This document shows positions 1 through 7,454 of a stretch of 23,747 bases of DNA, piece after piece (position 1 is the first letter of the stretch; every line of letters starts with the position of its first letter). The notes under the pieces are model-generated. The model searched no databases, was not told the origin of the DNA, and was given only the letters and a program-made list of their open reading frames with translations. The stretch lies in assembly GCA_937138955.1 (NCBI GenBank), contig CAKZPJ010000847.1, positions 1 through 23,747 of the forward strand, in the 5' to 3' direction. The translations under genes and the position numbers were made by a program. Source of the DNA: an uncultured Flammeovirgaceae bacterium. Its GTDB lineage: Bacteria > Bacteroidota > Bacteroidia > Cytophagales > Cyclobacteriaceae.

Positions 1-1
1 A

Positions 2-2278
2 TCCATAGCCTACGATTACTTTCGCCAAAAGCATAACCGATTAGCCATTGATGGTGCGGGGGGCAATGTTCTGTCAGTGGTAAACTACGTAGAGGATGAT
101 AGCAGCGGAATGGATAACGCTTTCTGGAACGGTACATTTATGGTTTACGGCAATGGTGATGTCGCCTTCCGCCCCTTAGCCGGCTCACTAGATGTGGGAG
201 GGCACGAGATGACCCACGGCGTAATTAACGCTACGGCTAACCTAATATACCGCAATCAGTCGGGGGCAATTAATGAGCATATAGCCGATGTATTCGGAGT
301 ACTGATCGAGAATGAAGACTTTCAACTGGGTGAAGATGTTGTGAACTCCCGGGTTTTTCCTTCCGGCGCTCTTCGCGATATGGAAACTCCGCATAACGGA
401 GGAACCTCGCTTCGCGACAATGGCTGGCAGCCTGATCATATGTCAGAAATTTATACTGGCGAAGAGGACAACGGTGGAGTACACATCAATAGTGGTATTC
501 TTAACCGAGCGTTTTACTTACTAGCTAGCGAAATTGGTCGTGACCCCGCGGGTGAACTTTACTACCACGCGCTTACTACCTACCTTACTGCTAGTTCTCA
601 GTTTATTGACTTACGGCAGGCGTTGCTCAACTCAGCTAATGATCTATTCGGATCAGTTGAAGGACAGGCCGTAGTGGCTGCTTTTGATGCAGTTGGTATT
701 GTAGAAGAAATTGATGACGATGAACCTGGTGGTAATGACGATGGTGATGATGACGAACTACCCACTATTGCTGGTAGCGAATTTTTGCTAACGGTTAATA
801 CCGATGAGGATGATCAAGATAATGCTGGAAATATGAATAGCTTGTATCTGATCGACGTAGCTAATGAAGCATTTGAACCCATATCAGTCTCTACGGTCAA
901 CCGCAAGCCAACGATTACCGACGATGGTAGCATTGCTTTCTTTATAACCGAAGATGAGACTATTCAAGCTATTGAGCTATTTCCCCCATTTAATGAGCAG
1001 AATATTAATGATGAATCGTTTTGGTCTAACCTAAGCATCTCTAAGGACGGAAATCGTTTGGCAATTGTTCCTAACCGGGAGTTGCCCGAAATTTGGGTAA
1101 TTGATCTTACTCGCGAAACGGATAACGTCGTGCAGTTTGAGCTTTTCAACCCAACTACCCAAGAAGGAGTAACCACTGGGGAAGTTCAGTACGCTGATGC
1201 TATTGAATGGGATTACTCGGGGGAATTTATTATCTACGATGCCTTCAACCAAGTGCAAAGTTTCGGTTTCGGCGAAACAATTGAGTACTGGGATGTGGGC
1301 TATATTCAGGCTTGGGATAATACGGAGGACAACTTTGGCGATGGTAGTATTCAGAAGATTTTTACGAACCTCCCCGAAGGTACAAATATTGGTAACCCTT
1401 CATTTTCCAAGACTAATCGAAATATTGTATGCTTCGATTTATTCAATGCCGAAGATGAAATGTATCAGATTATTGCCACAAACTTGAGTACTGGTAAAAC
1501 AAATGTACTATACGAGAATAATACCTTGGGCTTTCCCAGCTTCTCTAGTGATGACCGCTTTATTGTATTTGATGTAATAGATGAGGATGATCAACCTGCT
1601 ATGGGACAAATTAGTTTAAACGAAGATAAAATCTCTTCTAATGGTGAACTAAGTACTCCTTATATTCAGGCAAAGTGGACTAATTGGTTTAGTCAGGGAA
1701 CCCGAGTTATCAACAGCTCAGAGAAGGAGATGCTTAGTTATCGATTATTACTAAATGATACCACCGTAGCTGGAGTAGTTAGCATCGACAGTGTGAAGCT
1801 GACAGTACCAGAGGGCACTGATCTCAATGGGCTAGTAGCTCGCTTTACATCTTCGCCCAGTTCGGAGGTATATGTAGGTGAATTTTTACAGCTTAGTGGA
1901 ATCTCTAATAATAACTTTACCGAAGATATAGATTATACCGTAATTGCTCAGGATGGTAGTACTCGTACCTACGTAGCGACCGTTACGGTGGAACAGTCAA
2001 CTGATCCAGAACCTGTTCCTGATCCGATTACTTCACTAGGCGAACCGCAGGTAGAGTCGGCACTAGTGTACCCTAACCCCTTTGAGCAGGAACTATACAT
2101 TAATAAGCCTCTTTCAGGAGATTACCAATTGAGATTAGCCGATGTGCTGGGGCGTTCTTACACCATAACGGCTAAACGGAGACAATTACTAGTTCAGGAA
2201 TCGTTAAAACCGGGAGTGTACTTTCTAACGGTGCAAACTCCTACGCATAGTCAAACAATCCGGCTGCTCCGAAAGTAG
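2..2278 (+). CDS. Secreted M4 (thermolysin-like) metalloprotease with T9SS tail, 5'-truncated by window edge
   Basis: The reading frame is open from base 2, so the gene begins before the window. A GTG at 77 is only an internal Val codon. Residue numbers here count from that GTG. Zinc-site residues are visible: HEMTH at 43-47 (HExxH), the third ligand Glu67 in NEHIAD with Asp71 after it, and His136 in GGVHINSG, matching the second catalytic His of thermolysin. An Asp/Glu-rich linker follows at about 210-228. Residues 235-545 resemble a TolB/WD40-like propeller with short repeated strands. About 560-640 resembles a DUF5018-like beta domain (VPEGTDLNGLVARF, then a TYVATVTVE ending). The last 80 residues are a type A T9SS sorting domain (VYPNPF, GVYFLTV, IRLLRK). 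Known of the family: extracellular protein degradation. Inferred: secreted by T9SS and cell-surface attached or released. The signal peptide and propeptide lie upstream of the window. Confidence 0.93.
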   Translation, partial: SIAYDYFRQKHNRLAIDGAGGNVLSVVNYVEDDSSGMDNAFWNGTFMVYGNGDVAFRPLAGSLDVGGHEMTHGVINATANLIYRNQSGAINEHIADVFGVLIENEDFQLGEDVVNSRVFPSGALRDMETPHNGGTSLRDNGWQPDHMSEIYTGEEDNGGVHINSGILNRAFYLLASEIGRDPAGELYYHALTTYLTASSQFIDLRQALLNSANDLFGSVEGQAVVAAFDAVGIVEEIDDDEPGGNDDGDDDELPTIAGSEFLLTVNTDEDDQDNAGNMNSLYLIDVANEAFEPISVSTVNRKPTITDDGSIAFFITEDETIQAIELFPPFNEQNINDESFWSNLSISKDGNRLAIVPNRELPEIWVIDLTRETDNVVQFELFNPTTQEGVTTGEVQYADAIEWDYSGEFIIYDAFNQVQSFGFGETIEYWDVGYIQAWDNTEDNFGDGSIQKIFTNLPEGTNIGNPSFSKTNRNIVCFDLFNAEDEMYQIIATNLSTGKTNVLYENNTLGFPSFSSDDRFIVFDVIDEDDQPAMGQISLNEDKISSNGELSTPYIQAKWTNWFSQGTRVINSSEKEMLSYRLLLNDTTVAGVVSIDSVKLTVPEGTDLNGLVARFTSSPSSEVYVGEFLQLSGISNNNFTEDIDYTVIAQDGSTRTYVATVTVEQSTDPEPVPDPITSLGEPQVESALVYPNPFEQELYINKPLSGDYQLRLADVLGRSYTITAKRRQLLVQESLKPGVYFLTVQTPTHSQTIRLLRK

Positions 2279-2491
2279 TTAGTAGGTTAGCCAATCAACC
2301 ACAGAATAGTTACTCGTTAAGAGGTTGATCTCCGCCTGATCATTTTGTTTTGCTTGGATGGTTTCGGGAGGGTATCCATTGTCTCTCCTGACCATCGCTC
2401 AAAATTACGAAGGGCTACTTACCACCCCGCTAAGTAATTTGCGCTGATATGATTCTGTTCAACTGGCACTTTACTTTTCACTTAGGCTACT

Positions 2492-3031
2492 TTACTTCTT
2501 TACGGGTACTTTTAAGCTTACTTCGAATTCATCTCCAACTACGAATCCGAAGAACGGCCCTTCTATGCCAAACTCTTCCCGATCTACGGTAAAGCTTCCT
2601 TCAAATAATCCTGATCTGCCGTTCTGAGAGAAGGTAAACGGAAACGAGATTTCCTTCTCTACACCATGCAGGGTTAGCACACCAATGATTTGATATCCAT
2701 CGCCCGATGGTTTCACCTGAGAGGACCGAAAGCTAATTTCAGGATATTGTTCAACGTCGAACCAACTGTCTCCCCGAGCATGTTTGTTTTTAGTTTTATT
2801 GCCGGTCTCGATAGTGCGGGCGTCAATTGACACGTCGAATTTAGCTTCCTCCGGCGCACTAGAGTCAAAAATAATTGTACCGCTAAGTCCTTGAAATGTT
2901 CCTTCGGCACCTGAGCCGGAAAACCGAACCTCATATTCATCAGTAATCTTCCATTCGCTAAGAGTGGCTGGAAAGAAAGCTATCAACAAACAGGCTGGTA
3001 TCAAGAGGAAGTATGTTTTAAGATTATTCAT
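2492..3031 (-). CDS. YceI-like exported lipocalin-fold protein
   Basis: This is a 179-residue protein. The open frame extends 13 codons upstream to 3070, but the Met at 3031 is preferred because it opens a normal signal peptide (MNNLKTYFLLIPACLLIAFFPATL). YceI hallmarks follow: an extended beta-strand layout, a VSIDARTIETGN segment, the HARGDSWFDVEQYPEISFRSS segment, the GVLTLHGVEKEISFPF strand pair, and a C-terminal FTVDREEFGIEGP strand. YceI-like proteins bind isoprenoid or other amphipathic molecules in the periplasm; the ligand here cannot be read from sequence. It is transcribed away from the dehydratase unit, convergent with the protease gene, and is probably a single-gene unit. Length and motif order are normal for the family. 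Confidence 0.88.
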   Translation of the reverse strand: MNNLKTYFLLIPACLLIAFFPATLSEWKITDEYEVRFSGSGAEGTFQGLSGTIIFDSSAPEEAKFDVSIDARTIETGNKTKNKHARGDSWFDVEQYPEISFRSSQVKPSGDGYQIIGVLTLHGVEKEISFPFTFSQNGRSGLFEGSFTVDREEFGIEGPFFGFVVGDEFEVSLKVPVKK

Positions 3032-3400
3032 AGTGATAATTAAATACGATAGTGCTATTAAGTCAAACATCCGCTCAGTTGTAGTAAGCGGGTTTCTAAT
3101 TGTTTAACCGCATAAGTCAGGTTATTGATACGACTTTTAGCGGCAGTAAGATTCAGTGAGCTGTTCGCATATCAGAATTAGCTAACAGCCAACCGGAAAT
3201 CTTCCTACGTTTTTGCGTAGTTTTGCTCAAACGTAGTCAGGTTAAACTGTAAGCTTCACCAATTACTAATTCAAATAATGTATAAAATCAGTTTGTTTAA
3301 CTAGCTACTCTACTTCGTCAGAAAAGCCATTTGCAGTAGGTTGCTTTGATTGCCTACTTTTTCTAACTAGATTCAATGCTACTAGTACAACTACATACCT
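3032..3400. other. Divergent intergenic region between YceI-like gene and dehydratase unit
   Basis: A 369-base spacer carrying the promoters of both neighbours. It holds a CTACG-based inverted repeat: CTACGTTT at 3205-3212 pairs with AAACGTAG at 3229-3236, with a further CGTAG at 3216-3220 inside the loop. It also holds a short CCGCT/AGCGG dyad near 3072-3092. No additional gene is convincing here. The CTACG cluster could be an operator, but nothing in the sequence names its regulator. Confidence 0.5.
3330..3362 (+). promoter_or_regulatory. Weak candidate Bacteroidota promoter for the dehydratase unit
   Basis: TTTG at 3330-3333 is followed after 21 bases by TACTTTTT at 3355-3362, near the -33 TTTG / -7 TAnnTTTG pattern of Bacteroidota housekeeping promoters. 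The -7 element lacks the final G. It would give a leader of about 30 bases before the ATG at 3401. This is a pattern match only. Confidence 0.25.
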
Positions 3401-4654
3401 ATGTCCACAAACCGAAGACATTTCCTAAGGATGGCTGCTTTAGGGAGTGCTGCACTAAACTTTCCACTTTTCTCTACTCGAGCAGCGTCTACCGAAACCT
3501 CATCCGATCTTAAAATAACCAAAGTGCGCTACTACAGTGCACCCGGTTACACCAAACCCTTGTTTAATCAGACCCGGGGAATTGTTGAAGTATTTACCAA
3601 CGAAGGGATCGTTGGAATTGGTGAAGGTGGCTTTAAAGATACTATTGAGCAGTGCGCCCAAATGATAATTGGGGAAGATCCGTTTCGGATTGAGCATCTT
3701 TGGCAGTACGTTTACCGGGGCATGTTCTACCCTCCCGGTCGAGAAAAATTACATGCTCTGGGAGCATTGGAAATGGCTTTATGGGATATTAAAGGGAAAG
3801 CACTGGGCGTGCCGGTGTACGATCTGCTAGGTGGAGCTACTCGCGATTACGTGGAGTGCTACGCTACCGGCTTTAGATCTTCGGCAGAAACTATTGAAGA
3901 AAAAGCTCAGGCTTGTATTGAAGCGGGACTAAGATCATTCCGAATTGGCCCGACCGGAGGTAATGGAGATGAGCCTTTCGGTTTTTATAAAAATGCGAAG
4001 ACGACTATTGAGCTTAGTCAACGGGTAGATGAGGCGGTCGGCGGCTCAGGAAATTGGGCGATTGACCTACACACTCGCTTTGATACTCCTGAAGCTATCA
4101 AAATCTGTGATGCGCTGGAAGAACTAGAACCCTACTTCGTAGAGGATATTGTGCGCTCCGAAAATCCCAAACTCTATCGTACCATCCGACAAAAAACCAA
4201 AGTACCCATCGCCGTAGGAGAGCAATTCGGCGACCGTTGGGATAGTAACGAACTGATTGAAGATCACTTGATTGATTACACTCGCTTCACGCTGCCCAAT
4301 ACCGGAGGAATTTCAGAATTCAAAAAGCTGGCAGCTATTTGTGAGACGCACTACGTGGGTATGATTCCTCACTTTACCGGACCACTTTCAACAGCGACTC
4401 TAGTTCATGTACTAGGTTCCAGCAGCCCCTCTCGTTGTATGATGGAATTGGTGGGGGGTGAACCCGAACGTCCAGCCTATTTTAATGAAGATTATATTGT
4501 CTTCAGAGAAGGGAAGTTATACCTCAATCCTAAACCAGGTTTAGGAGTGGAATTTGATTCAGAGAAAGCCGACTTTGTGATCGAGGTTGCCGAGAAGACT
4601 AAGTTCCCCCACCCTATTCTGAAAAGTCCGGATGGTTCTATTCATAATTGGTAA
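3401..4654 (+). CDS. Tat-exported enolase-superfamily (mandelate racemase/galactonate dehydratase-like) acid-sugar dehydratase
   Basis: A 417-residue protein of normal family length plus an N-terminal Tat-type signal (NRRHFLRMA, then a hydrophobic stretch to about residue 28). The capping domain spans about 38-150 and the TIM barrel about 150-385. Metal ligands are Asp222 (in IDLHTRFD), Glu248 (YFVEDI) and Glu274 (AVGEQF). His224 follows the first ligand and His324 (MIPHF) sits at the catalytic His position of the barrel. This D-x-H, E, E, H arrangement is that of acid-sugar dehydratases such as galactonate or mannonate dehydratase. The usual KxK of racemases is replaced by RIG at 181-183. 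Inferred role: dehydrates an aldonic or uronic acid in the periplasm. The exact substrate is not determinable. It is first in a three-gene unit. Export of such an enzyme is unusual, since the classical relatives are cytoplasmic. Confidence 0.85.
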   Translation: MSTNRRHFLRMAALGSAALNFPLFSTRAASTETSSDLKITKVRYYSAPGYTKPLFNQTRGIVEVFTNEGIVGIGEGGFKDTIEQCAQMIIGEDPFRIEHLWQYVYRGMFYPPGREKLHALGALEMALWDIKGKALGVPVYDLLGGATRDYVECYATGFRSSAETIEEKAQACIEAGLRSFRIGPTGGNGDEPFGFYKNAKTTIELSQRVDEAVGGSGNWAIDLHTRFDTPEAIKICDALEELEPYFVEDIVRSENPKLYRTIRQKTKVPIAVGEQFGDRWDSNELIEDHLIDYTRFTLPNTGGISEFKKLAAICETHYVGMIPHFTGPLSTATLVHVLGSSSPSRCMMELVGGEPERPAYFNEDYIVFREGKLYLNPKPGLGVEFDSEKADFVIEVAEKTKFPHPILKSPDGSIHNW

Positions 4655-4661
4655 GATGTGA

Positions 4662-4752
4662 TTGTCACTTGTCACTTTTCACTTGTCACTTGTCACTTGT
4701 CACTTGTCACTTGTCACTTGTAAAATAGTCATTAATCATTATTCATCAGTCA
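4662..4752. repeat. Heptanucleotide tandem array (TTGTCAC units, then degenerate nnnnTCA units)
   Basis: Eight consecutive 7-base units from 4662 to 4717 are TTGTCAC, with one variant (TTTTCAC at 4676). A second block from about 4725 to 4752 keeps period 7 with units ending in TCA (ATAGTCA, TTAATCA, TTATTCA, TCAGTCA) after a one-base phase slip. The array fills almost the whole spacer between the dehydratase and the TIM-barrel lipoprotein gene. Read on the minus strand the unit is AAGTGAC, similar to the AAGTnnG units at 9486-10076. Confidence 0.95.
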
Positions 4753-4761
4753 TTAAAAAAT

Positions 4762-5748
4762 ATGGTACTTACTCTCACTCGCCCCATCAATCTACTTTCT
4801 ATTCTTATCGGTTTTATAGTAGTTTTTTTCTTCAGTAGTTGCTCCTCTAGCAGTCAAGAGCAGTCTTCAGAAGTCTCTTCTAAACCAAGTCTTCAATTCA
4901 CTGAACATCCGAACCTAAAGCTAGGGTTTACAACTCAGAATTTTTTGGCAGCTATGCCAGTTTCGCTGGAAACCAGTAAACAGTTTGTTGACTATGCCGC
5001 TGAGCAAGGATACGATTGGCTAGAACTACGCGACCCCAATGCGGAACTCAGTGTAGAGGAAAGCAAAGAAATTGCGTCTTACGCCCAAGAGAAGGGAATT
5101 GAAGTCAGTTACGCTATTCAAAAGGGTTTACTCGACCATGATTTCTGGCCTTCTTTTGAAAAGGGGTTGAAGAATGCTGTAGCATTTGAAGGTCCAAATT
5201 TAATCCGCTCATTAGCTAGCCTATCAGAGTTTGCGAGCGATACAACCAAACAAGGCTGGACTGAGGAAGAATTAGAAAGCGCGATTCAATACGCAGATAG
5301 CGCGGCAGCTCTAGCTACTGAAGCAGGACTTCAATACGTTATTGAGAACGGTGGGGAACCTTTTTTTGGAAAAGAAGAGCAATACTTTGGTGTAGCAGAT
5401 TTGTTCGCTCAAGTTGGCGATAAAGTGGGATGGCAATTCGATACAGCGAATCCATTCAGTGTGGCTCGCGTACAAACTACTTCCGATAGCGTTCGTCAGT
5501 ACTTGCAAGATCATGTTAACAACCTGTTTTATATTCATCTAAAATCTGCCAAGCTAGGTCAGGCTCAAGAAGTGCTGGGTGAAAACCCTTTACCACTAAC
5601 TGAAGTATTACAAACTCTATCTGAAAATTCAGTAACATACGTAGCGATTGAACTTCAAGCGGTTGACAATATGGAAAAAGCGTTTGAAAATCAGGAGAAC
5701 AGTTTAGCTTATCTTCAATCACAAAGCATAATTAACAACAGTCAGTAG
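4762..5748 (+). CDS. Lipoprotein TIM-barrel sugar isomerase/epimerase-like protein
   Basis: A 328-residue protein. The N-terminus is a lipoprotein signal with the lipid-accepting Cys27 (FFFSSC) followed by a Ser-rich linker. No acidic lipoprotein export signal follows the Cys, so it probably faces the periplasm. From residue 52 (LKLGFTTQNF) it matches the AP-endonuclease-2/xylose-isomerase-like barrel. Likely divalent metal ligands are Glu195 (YVIEN), Asp227 (WQFDTAN), His259 (YIHLKS) and Glu297 (VAIELQ), one per strand in the expected order. Family members isomerise or epimerise sugars, and some relatives cleave 3-keto-glycosides. The substrate is unknown here. The upstream spacer is a heptad array, and the downstream transporter starts one base after the stop, so the last two genes are surely co-transcribed. 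Confidence 0.82.
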   Translation: MVLTLTRPINLLSILIGFIVVFFFSSCSSSSQEQSSEVSSKPSLQFTEHPNLKLGFTTQNFLAAMPVSLETSKQFVDYAAEQGYDWLELRDPNAELSVEESKEIASYAQEKGIEVSYAIQKGLLDHDFWPSFEKGLKNAVAFEGPNLIRSLASLSEFASDTTKQGWTEEELESAIQYADSAAALATEAGLQYVIENGGEPFFGKEEQYFGVADLFAQVGDKVGWQFDTANPFSVARVQTTSDSVRQYLQDHVNNLFYIHLKSAKLGQAQEVLGENPLPLTEVLQTLSENSVTYVAIELQAVDNMEKAFENQENSLAYLQSQSIINNSQ

Positions 5749-5749
5749 T

Positions 5750-7030
5750 ATGTCTGTAGAAAAAACCAAAACAGCTCCCTCATTTTTTCAAAGAATTTGG
5801 TTGTTTCTCTTGAGTATCGGCCCGGGTTTATTTTGTATTGGCTATACGGTTGGCACGGGAAGTGTTACTTCTATGGCGAAAGCGGGTAGCCAGTTTGGTA
5901 TGCAGCTTTTGTGGGTGCTGATGCTAAGCTGTTTTTTTTCCTGGGTGCTAATGGAGGCTTACGGTCGCTATGCCGTCGTCACCGGAATGACTTCTATCTA
6001 CAGTTTTAAAACTCGTCTGAAAGCGGGAAAGCTGATTGCTACCTTGATTGTAGCCGGAATTATCATAGCTCAGTGGAACGCCCTTTCCGGAATTTTGGGT
6101 TTAAGTGCAAATGCTATTTACGAAACAGTTCTATTGTTTCAGCCTGATTTGCCTGCTGAGAACTACTGGGCGGTGTTAGGTATTGCTATCTTTCTGATTT
6201 TAACTATGTACTCACTACTATGGGTGGGGCAATATTCGTTTTTTGAAAAAATACTAGTTGTATTTGTTACCCTGATGGGCGTATCATTTCTCATTTCTAT
6301 GTTTGTAGTATACCCACCTCCGGGCGATATTCTACGGGGAATGGTTCCAAGCATACCGGATGTATCCGGAGGAAAACTATTAGTGGCTGCATTTGTCGGG
6401 ACAACCATGGCAGCTCCCACATTTGTGGTTCGTCCATTATTAATGAAGGGCAAAGGCTGGAATCACCAACACGTCCGGGAGCAATCGCGTGATGCATTAA
6501 CTTCGGCGATCATTATGTTTTCTATCAATTTAGCAATCATGGCAGCCGCTACCGGAGCTTTGTACTACGAAGGAAAGACTATAGAGAAGGTGTTGGATAT
6601 GGTTTATACATTGGAACCCATAGCCGGACGGTTTGCGGTCGTATTATTTATGGTGGGGGCTTTGAGTGCTGGTTTATCTTCTATCTTCCCAATAATGATG
6701 GTTGCACCACTATTAATTGCCGACTATCAACACGGGGAACTCGATACAAATTCGTCACGATTTAAGATTCTAACTGGAATTGCCAGTATAGTTGGACTTA
6801 GTGTACCTATTTTGGGTGCGAATCCAATTGCCGCTCAAATTGCTACTCAAGTAGCAGGGGTATTTGTGCTGCCCTTGGTGATTGGTGGAATCACATACTT
6901 GATTAATCGCAAGGATCTAATGGGCGACTATGCAGCGGGGTGGAAAATGAACATAGGATTAGCTTCAGCACTAGTGTTTGCCTGTATTATATCATACACT
7001 GGCATGATTGCACTGTGGGAATTAATCTAA
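5750..7030 (+). CDS. Nramp-fold transporter lacking both metal-binding motifs
   Basis: A 426-residue protein with about 11 hydrophobic segments. The opening SIGPGLFCIGYTVGTGSV and KAGSQFG align with TM1 of Nramp/MntH (GPGxxxxxGYMDPGN, then AGSQFG). At the metal site DPGN is replaced by VGTG (residues 34-37). In TM6 the canonical MPH is replaced by AAP (221-223, in GTTMAAPTF). Thus the Asp, Asn and Met that coordinate Mn2+/Fe2+ in Nramp are absent. The fold should be kept (LeuT type), but the substrate is probably not a transition metal. Because it starts one base after the TIM-barrel lipoprotein gene and is in one unit with a sugar-acid dehydratase, uptake of the sugar-derived product is a reasonable inference. 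An alternative is a Mg2+-type or another divergent Nramp branch. Confidence 0.8.
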   Translation: MSVEKTKTAPSFFQRIWLFLLSIGPGLFCIGYTVGTGSVTSMAKAGSQFGMQLLWVLMLSCFFSWVLMEAYGRYAVVTGMTSIYSFKTRLKAGKLIATLIVAGIIIAQWNALSGILGLSANAIYETVLLFQPDLPAENYWAVLGIAIFLILTMYSLLWVGQYSFFEKILVVFVTLMGVSFLISMFVVYPPPGDILRGMVPSIPDVSGGKLLVAAFVGTTMAAPTFVVRPLLMKGKGWNHQHVREQSRDALTSAIIMFSINLAIMAAATGALYYEGKTIEKVLDMVYTLEPIAGRFAVVLFMVGALSAGLSSIFPIMMVAPLLIADYQHGELDTNSSRFKILTGIASIVGLSVPILGANPIAAQIATQVAGVFVLPLVIGGITYLINRKDLMGDYAAGWKMNIGLASALVFACIISYTGMIALWELI

Positions 7031-7041
7031 ACATTACTCAA

Positions 7042-7105
7042 GCACTAGTCTACTTTTTTTATTCAAAAGTAGACTATCATTGTTCTAAAGTAAAAAGACT
7101 AGTGC
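7042..7105. terminator. Strong hairpin with an alternative outer stem, convergent terminator region
   Basis: TAGTCTACTTTT at 7046-7057 pairs perfectly with AAAAGTAGACTA at 7065-7076 (12 bp, 7-base loop). A second, longer-range stem is possible: GCACTAGTCT at 7042-7051 with AGACTAGTGC at 7096-7105 (10 bp). The two share the left arm, so only one can form at a time. The element lies just after the transporter stop and 50-110 bases from the end of the convergent 64-residue gene, so it may terminate both. No clean T-tract follows on the plus strand. Confidence 0.7.
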
Positions 7106-7154
7106 AAATTGATGACCCAATAAGCACTACTGTCAATAAGATTTAATATTTATT

Positions 7155-7349
7155 CTAACGGAATGCTTGTAAAAAGCTTTCTATTCCCGTCTTATCTACC
7201 ATTACGTCGGTTCCACGTTGAACAACAAAATCGTTGAGTTCAGTAGGATCAAAGTAGGTCAGAGAGAAAACTCCGGGATGCGACTTTTTGTACTGCTTTA
7301 AAATTTCCTTAGTAATTTGAGATTTGCGTTTATCGGGTATTCTTATCAT
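7155..7349 (-). CDS. Small basic protein of unknown function (64 aa)
   Basis: I do not recognise this family. The frame is open to 7403, but the Met at 7349 (MIRIPDKRKSQITKE) is preferred because the upstream part encodes an unlikely hydrophobic stub overlapping an AT-rich spacer. Visible features are a Lys/Arg-rich amphipathic N-terminal half (RIPDKRKSQITKEILKQYKK) and a C-terminal half with a likely strand-turn (TDVMVDKTG) and a short helix. It could be a small DNA-binding or regulatory protein, but nothing shows this directly. It lies between the hairpin at 7042-7105 and uxuA and is transcribed in the same direction as uxuA, 105 bases after it, so it could be the last gene of that unit. 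Confidence 0.5.
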   Translation of the reverse strand: MIRIPDKRKSQITKEILKQYKKSHPGVFSLTYFDPTELNDFVVQRGTDVMVDKTGIESFLQAFR

Positions 7350-7454
7350 GGTTAAAGAACAAAAAAGGACTAGAAAAAATTCAATTTGGATCAACGTATA
7401 CACAAATATTAACGGTACACTTCTAATTTTGTTAGAAATATAAGGCGAAAATCG

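Noticed and set aside
30..44. AACCGATT as a further LacI-type site
   Set aside because: It lies inside the protease coding sequence, far from any promoter, and lacks palindromic arms; a chance match.
77..79. GTG as the start of the M4 protease
   Set aside because: The frame is open to base 2 and the upstream residues (YDYFRQKHNRLAIDGAGGN) match the thermolysin catalytic domain, so the GTG is internal and the gene is cut by the window edge.
2279..2491. Terminator between the protease and YceI-like genes
   Set aside because: Only a 7-bp dyad (ATCAACC near 2295 with GGTTGAT near 2324) with a long loop and no T-tract was seen, too weak to call. The spacer holds nothing else I can support.
4662..4752. 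CRISPR array
   Set aside because: Units are 7 bases and adjoin without spacers; there are no cas genes in the window.
5750..7030. Naming the transporter mntH
   Set aside because: Fold-level similarity is clear, but the DPGN and MPH motifs needed for Mn2+/Fe2+ transport are absent.
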